Of a stretch of 64,000 nucleotides of DNA, positions 11,395 through 21,747 are shown piece after piece. The stretch is taken from assembly GCA_963921425.1 (NCBI GenBank), contig OY992835.1, positions 3,658,001-3,722,000 of the forward strand. The letters run 5' to 3'. This DNA comes from Dryas octopetala (lineage: Eukaryota; Streptophyta; Magnoliopsida; Rosales; Rosaceae). The position numbers and the translations under genes were made by a program. The notes beneath the pieces were generated by a model, which worked only from the letters and a program-made list of their open reading frames with translations, made no database searches and had not been told where the DNA came from. Each line of letters opens with the position of its first letter. Within the stretch, counting starts at the first letter, position 1.

Positions 11395-12241
11395 GAGGGT
11401 TTCAAATAGAGGCCAATTTTTTGAAATATCAATTTTTCGAAATGAAGATATCGATAGGAGGTGAAGCAAAACCCTCACCTGTATCCCTGATATAGCCGAC
11501 ATTTACAGTAAATATCAGATATCACTGATATTCGACCAATTAATATCGGCCGATATTCACATAAAAAAAAAAAAAGGAGAGAAGATGAACATATATGAAA
11601 ATCAACATAATTATATGGGTTTTGAAGCTTAAGAGGAGATGAATACAACCATGTAAATAATTCCCTTTAGAAACTCAAACTTTTTTCATAAGGGCATAGC
11701 CATATATCCAATTCTTTAAATAATTCACCAACAATCCTTTTAACTTCAAATAAGTTTCTGGAAGTCTCCAAAAATTTCTCATTGACCCCAAAATGATTTT
11801 GGGAAAATAATCCTAACTATCTCATTTATGAGGGGACAGTACAAAGTTCAAGAGAGATATATGTGTTGCATGTTTATATATATAGTTTCAACTATTCGCA
11901 TCATATGACTTGGTACGACTATTGTATGAATCTAGATCGAAGCTCATTTACTTTTGAACCTCATAGGACCTCTTTTTGGATGTAGATGGACACTCATATA
12001 CTTTCATACTTGTCACCGACATGAATTATATCCCTTACATATCATATATATAGTATTTTATGACAATTACTTGTTTAATACATAAATTAATGATTAATTT
12101 AACATTTTCTAAAGTTTCATTTAAAAATTATGTGTTTAAAAGCCAATATCGACGGAAATATCGATAACGATATCGATATTTCCATCCATATATCCTTATT
12201 TTTTAGTCCCTATAATATCCCCTCGGCCGATATTTCCAACC
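11395..12241. mobile_element. Non-autonomous DNA element (MITE-like, 847 bp) with CGATAT motifs
   Basis: The element is flanked by an identical TTAGTTATAAT at 11384-11394 and 12242-12252, read as a target-site duplication (8-11 bp depending on where the terminus is placed). The ends are imperfectly inverted: GAGGGTTTCAAATA on the left and, on the opposite strand at the right, AGGTTGGAAATATCGG. Both ends are rich in palindromic ATCGAT/CGATAT/GGCCGATA motifs (11446-11535 and 12147-12235), like transposase-binding subterminal repeats. There is no coding capacity; the 73-codon frame at 12130-12351 crosses the edge and is not a gene. TSD length fits hAT (8) or Mutator (9-11) families. Confidence 0.7.
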
Positions 12242-12252
12242 TTAGTTATAAT

Positions 12253-12855
12253 CAAGTATTCTACAATACTACAAATATGTTATTAAACAACACCAAATAC
12301 ACAATAGGGAAATGGATATTGTTATACCATCGTAGATATACAGCTCATTAGCCAATAAATTCAAGCCTCCTTTAGGGAAGGGAAAGAGATGCAATCTTCG
12401 ATTGGTAATAAATTAATACAAAAGGATCCAAAGTGAATGGGATACTCTACTGGTTTACTTATATTTTTTGTGTTTATGCTATTTTATAGTCAAAATGACG
12501 TTTTAGGTTTCAAATTTAAGGTTATGCATTTTAGAATTTAAAGTTTTATAGAAAGATAATTAAAAGAGATTTTTTATTAATTGATGGGCCACTGACAATT
12601 CTTTTTTTAATTCAAAAACATGCACCATATTTTTTTGAAACAATAGGTCCCTAGCTAGTGTAGATTGATGTGTGTTTTACGTGAATCAACCTGCTAAGAA
12701 ATTATCACTGCACGTCTACAATACAATGCACTAATACATCTCTGACAAAAAAAACTCTAAATTCTAAATTTTGAAACATACTAAATCATATCTAAACACA
12801 CTCAAGTAGCCGCTCTTGTACTCACAATTGTCACTGTATTCTTGTTGTCGATTGA
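12253..12855. other. AT-rich unassigned sequence
   Basis: No coding, RNA or repeat signal recognised. It ends where a family-A LTR begins at 12856. Confidence 0.3.
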
Positions 12856-13682
12856 TGTAACACCCCGATCCTAGGGCCCAAAAATACACTGAAACTTTGT
12901 CCTTTAAACCTCTTTTCAAAAAAAATGAGCCATGCACTTAATATATTAAATAAATACGTTAAATTAATCAGAGTGTGAGCCCAAAACATTTGTGTAAAAT
13001 TCACTGTATAAAATCAGTTAAGTCAAATTAAAATAAGTCCCACTGCCTCGTCTTCTCCTCACTGCCTCATCAGCCTGCTTAACCTGCAAAATACCAATAA
13101 CCACACTGCACCATATCCATGGTACACCGGGTCATTCAAACAAATAACCCGGTAAGCTTACTAGAGCTCGTATAAGTGAAATAACGAAATAATTAACCTC
13201 AATGATATCCTCAATTTCCATGTATAATAATAATTCACAATAATATCCATAAATATTCAATCACACAATAATTTCATCACCAATCATCCAAGCATCAAAA
13301 TAAATCATAAATTCCTCAAATTCACATCGTAATCCCACCAAAAATAATAATAATCATTCTGCCATTCAAATGCCTAAACGTCAACTATTAACCTCAATCT
13401 CGAATCGTTCACTTCCTAACTTATAACCTCAATGCATAATTCATTCATCAATGTCCATCCTCCAGATTCAAGCCTACACTTTACCAAGTCCTAGCCAAAC
13501 CAAATCCTAACAAAACAAATGCACACAAAGCAACGAAATAGACTATCTAATTTCACTCACGTCGCTCTTTGAAATCCCCCTAATCTCACTCACGTCGCTC
13601 TTTGAAATCCCCATAATCTCACTCTTTGGAATCCCCCAGCTTAAAAACCTTTTCACAAATCCATTCCGATAATCATCTCAAA
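12856..13682 (-). mobile_element. Family-A LTR (A4), minus orientation, left half
   Basis: It starts TGTAACACCCCGATCCTAGG at 12856, which mirrors the 3' end of the solo LTR at 55672 read on the minus strand. It continues with 'cagcctgcttaacctgcaaa' (13071-13090) and 'ctcactcacgtcgctctttg', as in A3. At 13678-13682 (TCAAA) it is interrupted by the younger Gypsy element and resumes at 21193. Confidence 0.8.
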
Positions 13683-14267
13683 TGTAACGACCCGACCCAA
13701 ATTTTCACTAGAAATTTAAATTTTATTTAACTATGTTTTTAAGAGGTTTATAAAAGATGTTGGATTCTATTTTAAAGATTTTGAGATTTATTTGGAAAAA
13801 TAAAAAGGGTTTTGATTTAAAGTTTTGATTTATTTATTTTTGTTTTAATTTAAGCTTGACCAAAATTTGACTTTTAAAATAAAAGGGCTTTTGATTTTTG
13901 ACCTTGGGTCCGTTAGATAGGTTTCGAGTCCACGAGTTCGTAGACACGCGGCACGCGTCAATCGGAGTTACAGTTTGAAAGATATGGGCGTTTGAAACAA
14001 GGGGCAATTTCGTAAAATGGACAAAAGTGGGTTTTAAAAATCAGACTTCCTCTCTCTAGATTTTTCTAGAAATTTCTCTCTCTAGAACTCTCTCTCCTTC
14101 TATTTATTCTCTCTCCCCGCACTCTCTCTCGGTTTTCCCTCTCCTCTGCACCCCCTCCCTTGCGTGTGCCACCCAGCCACCACCCCTCACCATCACCGGC
14201 CACCCTTGCCGGCCTCTGGCTCCGGCGAGCTTCCCCCAGGCGCCGGCCACCCTCCACTAATATCTCT

Positions 14268-14311
<44 letters not shown>

Positions 14312-16809
14312 GACTCCTTCACTGCACGCGACCAACCCAGCCAGCCCAGTCTAATTCCGGCCACCTTTCCGACGACCCAAGCTCACCAGTCGACTCCTCG
14401 CCCGACGCCAACACAGCCCAGCACCTCCTTGCGTCGGCCAGCCACCACTGCGACACGAACCGCGATTGAAAGCCAGCCCACTGACGCCCCTTTCCTTCGG
14501 CGATTCCGGCCACCTCTGGCCTCCGTTCGAATTGATTTTAGGTGGGTTTTCTTCCCTTCTTAGTGGACTTTCATTCTTTCATGAATTGGTTGTCTGATTT
14601 TGAGAAATTGATGAAGATTGAATTTGTGGGGTTTAAGGCTATTTTGGGCTTTCTTGAAAACTGGTTTTGGGGATTTTTGTTGGATAATTATTGGACAATA
14701 TTCACCCGTTTGAACCCCAATTGAAGATTAGAATTTTAAAAGTTGTGAAATTCTGAGTATTTGTGGAAGTTTGAGTTGGGGCTTTAGGGCCAATTCGGGA
14801 TTTCTTGGGTTTTTGGATTAGAGGGTGTTCTTGATGTTTATTGGATAAGTTTCATCTCTAGGAACTCCAATTTTGCTTTTAGAACTGAAAAAGTTAGAGA
14901 AATTTTGGAGAAATGGTGAATTTTGGTTTGGTGCCGCCACTTTGAGCGACGACAGCGTGGGTTCTGGCCGCCTGGCTGTCACGTAAATTATCTAGCGCTA
15001 ATTGGGGTGCTAAAATTGAGTTGGTTGATGATTTCGAATAGGTGGGTGCAACTTGAGCGACGAAATTTCAATTTGGCTCGTGATCGAACACTTTACGGGG
15101 ATCGTCTTTAATTCTAGGACGACCCCAAGTAAAGTTAGGCCACTTGCCGGTTCTCTTGAAATTGTGGCTAAAGTTAAGGACGTGGGTGTCGTAGTTGGAG
15201 TCGGGACGAATTTGGAATAGGGTGAGAGTGTATAGTTTGAAGAAAAACGATTTCTAACTAGTAGGAAAAATGTGAGTCGGGAGGGACGTTAGGCTACACA
15301 CACACACTCATTAAATGTCGTAGAACCGAGGCTAATCTATGGCTTTATTGTTTTATTCTATAGGCGAGACGATCGTGACTCGAGACGACCCGGAGGAGGA
15401 TCGAAGCTAGAGATATCACTGTGAGTGGACTAACTTTTGATCTTTCTGAAATGTTTTATATGTTGATGATTAAATTCCATTACTTAGCTATATTGAGTTT
15501 GAATTTAAGCTAAAGGATTTTAAGTTAAAATTTGGTTTTTAAATTCTTCTTTCCTAAATTTAAAATTGATATTTATGGTTTTTGCATTTCAAAGTTTCAT
15601 GGATTTATGAATTTAGATATTTTGAGTTGAACAAATGTATATTGGATGAATTTGGTTTTGTTAAGAAGAGTTTTGGAAGAAAAATGAAAGGATTTGAGAT
15701 TTGAATTATGTGTTTATGAGTTATCGGTTTTCAAACCACCTTTGCAGTACCCTCCAGGTTATCAGATTTAATAGGTCTTTGGGACCCATCACGGCACACA
15801 CATAGGCTTTGGGCCGTGTGTCGGGATGCTTCGCCCTTTGGGGGCCGCTCTGCGTGCACGTACGACAGAATTTGTGGCTCTGCATGCGTATGACAGATTC
15901 TTGGCTCTGCGCATGTATGACAGATTATTTATGGCTCTGCATGCGTATGACAGATCCTCGGCTCTGCGCATGTATGACAGATTCTATGGGTAACTGACTG
16001 GTGTGTGTTTTCAACTGTTAAGTATTTTAAGTGATGAGTTTATGGCAGCAAAAGGTTTTTAAGTATGATGGTTTCAGTTGAGCAGTTTTATAAATTTTTC
16101 AGTATGTTGAGAGTGGTTTGAGAAAGAAGTTTTCAGTTTAAATTATTTTATTATAAATGTATTATACAGTTTTATTTCGATATTTTATTTTAAATTTATA
16201 AACTACTCAGAATTTTTAATGTTTGAAGTTTTATTCGATAAAGAGTTGGTGCTTTGGTTTAGTTTTACAATACTCTTAAGCCTGAAAATGATTTTAAAAC
16301 TGGGGGTGTTCAAAGAGCGACGTGAGGTTTTAGAGTTAAAAATATTTAGACTTGATTTCATTTCCATTTAAGAGTCCACTCACTGCCTATCTCACCGTTT
16401 TCTTGTTTTGTCTTAAATTGTCCCCCAGGTAGTAGCATTGGTGGAGGTCGAGCCAAACGCGTCGAGGCAAATCACATCCATTTTCTGCCCCCGGATCTTG
16501 TAGGGATTCATTTCCATTTTAGAAGTTCCTGTCCTTAAATGTAACAATTGCTGTAATAGGATTAGTAGCTCTGATAACTACTCTACAAATTTTAAGTTGG
16601 ATTTCTGTGGAAATTGTTGGGTCTGAGACCCTATTTGGTTGTGGTAGAGGTGGTTGCTGTATAGAAGTGCTTTTTAACAGGTTTGGAATTTCTGGGTTAG
16701 TCCATTTTCAGGGGAGGTTCTGCCGAATTTTCGGTAGGATTTTCCCTGATTTTGGATTCCCGCAGGACCTCTCCGGGTTTCAGGGTGGAATCTGGGGGCG
16801 GTCCTGTCA
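13683..16809 (+). repeat. 5' LTR, 3127 bp
   Basis: The LTR has TG...CA ends. It contains the family-A conserved block (13929-13955), a CT microsatellite (about 14262-14309), and a five-unit 27-30-bp minisatellite at 15848-15989. Small frames such as 14542-14724 occur identically in both LTRs but show no protein-like features. Confidence 0.93.
15848..15989. repeat. Intra-LTR minisatellite, 5 units of 27-30 bp
   Basis: Units begin 'ctctgc(a/g)(t/c)' and contain 'tatgacagat'. The 3' LTR carries the same array, 4383 bp downstream. This array occupies the position that the 48-51-bp arrays hold in other family-A LTRs. Confidence 0.85.
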
Positions 16810-16812
16810 ACT

Positions 16813-16824
16813 TGGTATCAGAGC
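16813..16824 (+). other. Primer-binding site, tRNA-iMet
   Basis: TGGTATCAGAGC lies three bases inside the 5' LTR edge. It is complementary to the 3' end of plant initiator methionine tRNA, the usual primer of plant chromoviruses and many Copia elements. Confidence 0.95.
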
Positions 16825-16901
16825 ATTAGGTTTTAGATTCCTTAATTCTGCACTGAATGTGCATCCCTATTATTGATAAGAGTTTGGTTTTCTTATAGGT
16901 A

Positions 16902-17690
16902 TTATGCCTCCTCGACGACGTGGCCGACCGCCGGGGACCCACCATGGGGTAGCATAGGGTATCGATAAGACGGCACAGGGTTTCGAGCAGTCTATTGATA
17001 GGCTAGCCGAGGCAGTGACTACTGCTGTTCGTACTAGGGCGTTTCCTGAGGGCGAGTACAGCATTGAGCGTGCCCGTAAGCTCGGGGCCTCAAATTTTTC
17101 GGGTACTTCGGATCCTAGTGTGGCTAACGAGTGGATGATACAACTCGAGAGGATCTTTGAGGTTATGGGATGCCCCGATCACAGGAAGTTAGTTTTGGCT
17201 ACTTTCTTGCTAGTGGGTGATGCTTATCACTAGTGGGACTCCGAACGTTTGGGACTCACCGCGGCCAAGATTACTTGGGATAGATTCTGGAGAGTCTTTT
17301 ACGAGAAGTATTACACACGTGTTTATTGCGTTGAGAAGAGGGCTGAATTCTTGAGGCTTAGACATGGGTCTATGTCAGTAGCAGAATATGAGAGATGCTG
17401 CCATGAGGGTTGAAAGATCCTTGGCTGAACGGAGCAGCAGCGGCGATGGGAGACGTCGCCCTTATCAGAGTTGCGCAGCGGAAGAGTAGTGGAGCCTAGT
17501 CTAGTCATGCTAGTAGAGGTGGAGGACAGCATAGGGGTCAGCTAGGACGCCCTAGAGCCCAGGGCAGAGTCTTCGCCATGACGCAGCAGGACGCTTTGGC
17601 CTCATCGGATGTCATCATGGGTACGTTATCCATCCTTGGGCATAATGCAATATTTTTGATAGACTATGGGACACACACACACTTTGCGTA
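16902..17690 (+). mobile_element. Gag and start of protease, Gypsy, broken
   Basis: Reading begins near 16902 with MPPRRRGRPPG. It is followed by a gag core around 17080-17330 (GTSDPSVANEWMIQLERIF; KITWDRFW; FYEKYYT), characteristic of the Retrotrans_gag family. A short protease-like segment (GTLSILGHNAIFLIDYGTHT) lies near 17613-17672. The remainder of pol is absent before the polypurine tract. Several breaks are present. Confidence 0.85.
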
Positions 17691-18060
17691 TCACGTATTC
17701 TCGTTTTGATTGTCGATAAAAGATGAACTTTCTCGATTTGTGGGTGATTTAAAGGTTTTAAACTAATTTACTTCGTAATGATTTTATTCTTGAAAACTTT
17801 ATTTAGGGTTTGGCGTTTCTACCACATTTTCAAGTTTTTATTCTTGAGGCATACTTAATTTATTTAGGTTCGTTGTGGAGTGATCTTTCTAGTTTAAATC
17901 TCCTTGGTTTTCTTGAAATGGAAGGAAATGCCAAAGTCACGCATATTTTTTTTAACTTATGGTTGTTGTAAGGAGGTTGATTTGATGGGCGATAAGAATT
18001 TTATAATTACAATTCACTTCGATTAAAATTTTCTACTAAATTTCGAGGACGAAATTTTTT

Positions 18061-18072
18061 AAGGGGGGAAGG
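18061..18072 (+). other. Polypurine tract
   Basis: AAGGGGGGAAGG sits directly before the 3' LTR start at 18074, the standard position for plus-strand priming. Confidence 0.9.
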
Positions 18073-18073
18073 T

Positions 18074-18658
18074 TGTAACGACCCGACCCAAATTTTCACT
18101 AGAAATTTAAATTTTATTTAACTATGTTTTTAAGAGGTTTATAAAAGATGTTGGATTCTATTTTAAAGATTTTGAGATTTATTTGGAAAAATAAAAAGGG
18201 TTTTGATTTAAAGTTTTGATTTATTTATTTTTGTTTTAATTTAAGCTTGACCAAAATTTGACTTTTAAAATAAAAGGGCTTTTGATTTTTGACCTTGGGT
18301 CCGTTAGATAGGTTTCGAGTCCACGAGTTCGTAGACACGCGGCACGCGTCAATCGGAGTTACAGTTTGAAAGATATGGGCGTTTGAAACAAGGGGCAATT
18401 TCGTAAAATGGACAAAAGTGGGTTTTAAAAATCAGACTTCCTCTCTCTAGATTTTTCTAGAAATTTCTCTCTCTAGAACTCTCTCTCCTTCTATTTATTC
18501 TCTCTCCCCGCACTCTCTCTCGGTTTTCCCTCTCCTCCGCACCCCCTCCCTTGCGTGCGCCACCCAGCCACCACCCCTCACCATCACCGACCACCCTTGC
18601 CGGCCTCTGGCTCCGGCGAGCTTCCCCCAGGCGCCGGCCACCCTCCACTAATATCTCT

Positions 18659-18694
<36 letters not shown>

Positions 18695-21192
18695 GACTCC
18701 TTCACTGCACGCGACCAACCCAGCCAGCCCAGTCTAATTCCGGCCACCTTTCCGACGACCCAAGCTCACCAGTCGACTCCTCGCCCGACGCCAACACAGC
18801 CCAGCACCTCCTTGCGTCGGCCAGCCACCACTGCGACACGAACCGCGATTGAAAGCCAGCCCACTGACGCCCCTTTCCTTCGGCGATTCCGGCCACCTCT
18901 GGCCTCCGTTCGAATTGATTTTAGGTGGGTTTTCTTCCCTTCTCAGTGGACTTTCATTCTTTCATGAATTGGTTGTCTGATTTTGAGAAATTGATGAAGA
19001 TTGAATTTGTGGGGTTTAAGGCTATTTTGGGCTTTCTTGAAAACTGGTTTTGGGGATTTTTGTTGGATAATTATTGGACAATATTCACCCGTTTGAACCC
19101 CAATTGAAGATTAGAATTTTAAAAGTTGTGAAATTCTGAGTATTTGTGGAAGTTTGAGTTGGGGCTTTAGGGCCAATTCGGGATTTCTTGGGTTTTTGGA
19201 TTAGAGGGTGTTCTTGATGTTTATTGGATAAGTTTCATCTCTAGGAACTCCAATTTTGCTTTTAGAACTGAAAAAGTTAGAGAAATTTTGGAGAAATGGT
19301 GAATTTTGGTTTGGTGCCGCCACTTTGAGCGACGACAGCGTGGGTTCTGGCCGCCTGGCTGTCACGTAAATTATCTAGCGCTAATTGGGGTGCTAAAATT
19401 GAGTTGGTTGATGATTTCGAATAGGTGGGTGCAACTTGAGCGACGAAATTTCAATTTGGCTCGTGATCGAACACTTTACGGGGATCGTCTTTAATTCTAG
19501 GACGACCCCAAGTAAAGTTAGGCCACTTGCCGGTTCTCTTGAAATTGTGGCTAAAGTTAAGGACGTGGGTGTCGTAGTTGGAGTCGGGACGAATTTGGAA
19601 TAGGGTGAGAGTGTATAGTTTGAAGAAAAACGATTTCTAACTAGTAGGAAAAATGTGAGTCGGGAGGGACGTTAGGCTACACACACACACTCATTAAATG
19701 TCGTAGAACCGAGGCTAATCTATGGCTTTATTGTTTTATTCTATAGGCGAGACGATCGTGACTCGAGACGACCCGGAGGAGGATCGAAGCTAGAGATATC
19801 ACTGTGAGTGGACTAACTTTTGATCTTTCTGAAATGTTTTATATGTTGATGATTAAATTCCATTACTTAGCTATATTGAGTTTGAATTTAAGCTAAAGGA
19901 TTTTAAGTTAAAATTTGGTTTTTAAATTCTTCTTTCCTAAATTTAAAATTGATATTTATGGTTTTTGCATTTCAAAGTTTCATGGATTTATGAATTTAGA
20001 TATTTTGAGTTGAACAAATGTATATTGGATGAATTTGGTTTTGTTAAGAAGAGTTTTGGAAGAAAAATGAAAGGATTTGAGATTTGAATTATGTGTTTAT
20101 GAGTTATCGGTTTTCAAACCACCTTTGCAGTACCCTCCAGGTTATCAGATTTAATAGGTCTTTGGGACCCATCACGGCACACACATAGGCTTTGGGCCGT
20201 GTGTCGGGATGCTTCGCCCTTTGGGGGCCGCTCTGCGTGCACGTACGACAGAATTTGTGGCTCTGCATGCGTATGACAGATTCTTGGCTCTGCGCATGTA
20301 TGACAGATTATTTATGGCTCTGCATGCGTATGACAGATCCTCGGCTCTGCGCATGTATGACAGATTCTATGGGTAACTGACTGGTGTGTGTTTTCAACTG
20401 TTAAGTATTTTAAGTGATGAGTTTATGGCAGCAAAAGGTTTTTAAGTATGATGGTTTCAGTTGAGCAGTTTTATAAATTTTTCAGTATGTTGAGAGTGGT
20501 TTGAGAAAGAAGTTTTCAGTTTAAATTATTTTATTATAAATGTATTATACAGTTTTATTTCGATATTTTATTTTAAATTTATAAACTACTCAGAATTTTT
20601 AATGTTTGAAGTTTTATTCGATAAAGAGTTGGTGCTTTGGTTTAGTTTTACAATACTCTTAAGCCTGAAAATGATTTTAAAACTGGGGGTGTTCAAAGAG
20701 CGACGTGAGGTTTTAGAGTTAAAAATATTTAGACTTGATTTCATTTCCATTTAAGAGTCCACTCACTGCCTATCTCACCGTTTTCTTGTTTTGTCTTAAA
20801 TTGTCCCCCAGGTAGTAGCATTGGTGGAGGTCGAGCCAAACGCGTCGAGGCAAATCACATCCATTTTCTGCCCCCGGATCTTGTAGGGATTCATTTCCAT
20901 TTTAGAAGTTCCTATCCTTAAATGTAACAATTGCTGTAATAGGATTAGTAGCTCTGATAACTACTCTACAAATTTTAAGTTGGATTTCTGTGGAAATTGT
21001 TGGGTCTGAGACCCTATTTGGTTGTGGTAGAGGTGGTTGCTGTATAGAAGTGCTTTTTAACAGGTTTGAAATTTCTGGGTTAGTCCATTTTCAGGGGAGG
21101 TTCTGCCGAATTTTCGGTAGGATTTTCCCTGATTTTGGATTCCCGCAGGACCTCTCCGGGTTTCAGGGTGGAATCTGGGGGCGGTCCTGTCA
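18074..21192 (+). repeat. 3' LTR, 3119 bp
   Basis: Nearly identical to 13683-16809. The main difference is a shorter CT run (about 18663-18693); only a handful of single-base differences were noticed. It ends CCTGTCA at 21192, followed by the TCAAA target duplication. Confidence 0.93.
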
Positions 21193-21517
21193 TCAAATGA
21201 ACCTCGATATACTGAAAAAGCAATGAAACTTCCAAGCGGAGAAATAACCAATCTGAACTGAAATTATCTTTATAACTGATATACCAAAACACTTGTACTT
21301 TAAACTCACACCATACTTGTACCCATACTTTAGACAATGTCCTGGCCACAATCCCACGCACGGGCAGGCTCAAATCCTGGCCATAATCTCGTATGGAGGG
21401 TTGCTCCGCCAAGCAGGCTCACATCCTGGCCACAATCTCGTACGGAGGGTCGCTCCGCACGAGCAGGCTCACATCCTGGCCACAATCTCGTACGGAGGGT
21501 CGCTCCGGACGAGCAGT
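21193..21517 (-). mobile_element. Family-A LTR (A4), right part, truncated
   Basis: This is the continuation of 12856-13682 after the nested insertion. It carries four tandem units beginning 'cctggccacaatc' (about 21343, 21378, 21428, 21476) that match 3524-3702. It stops within the array near 21517, where hAT-related sequence begins, so more than half of the LTR is missing. Confidence 0.75.
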
Positions 21518-21747
21518 GGGCATTTCGCATTTGAATGAATTTCTTGGGCATTTATTGTATTTTTTCTTGTTCCCAAACTTCCAATGTTAGAACCAGTGGG
21601 CATGTTAATTGGAGATGCACTTTTAATTGGACATGTACTTGTAAATTTGTAATTTAGTTTATGGCATTTATGATGTGAATTGGGTCTAAATTTGTAATTT
21701 AGTTAACATCAACTTGTTTTGTTTTTTTTTTAAGGGTTTAGGCAGTT

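Larger units (their letters stand above)
13683..21192 (+). mobile_element. Young Gypsy LTR retrotransposon, internally reduced, TSD TCAAA
   Basis: The termini are complete: two LTRs (13683-16809 and 18074-21192) beginning TGTAACGACC and ending CCTGTCA, a tRNA-iMet primer site and a polypurine tract. The 5-bp target duplication TCAAA lies at 13678-13682 and 21193-21197. The internal region is only about 1.26 kb and encodes part of gag and the beginning of protease; RT, RNase H and integrase are missing, so the copy is broken and non-autonomous. Long LTRs and a gag beginning MPPRR suggest the Tekay/Del chromovirus clade (inference). The two LTRs differ by roughly half a dozen substitutions plus a shorter CT run, which points to a recent insertion, on the order of 0.1 million years under a typical plant rate. 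Confidence 0.93.

Noticed and set aside
14066-14513. Paired frames in the 5' LTR, repeated at 18457-18967
   Set aside because: Identical because the LTRs are near-identical, not because of selection; low-complexity Ser/Leu or Arg/Glu content.
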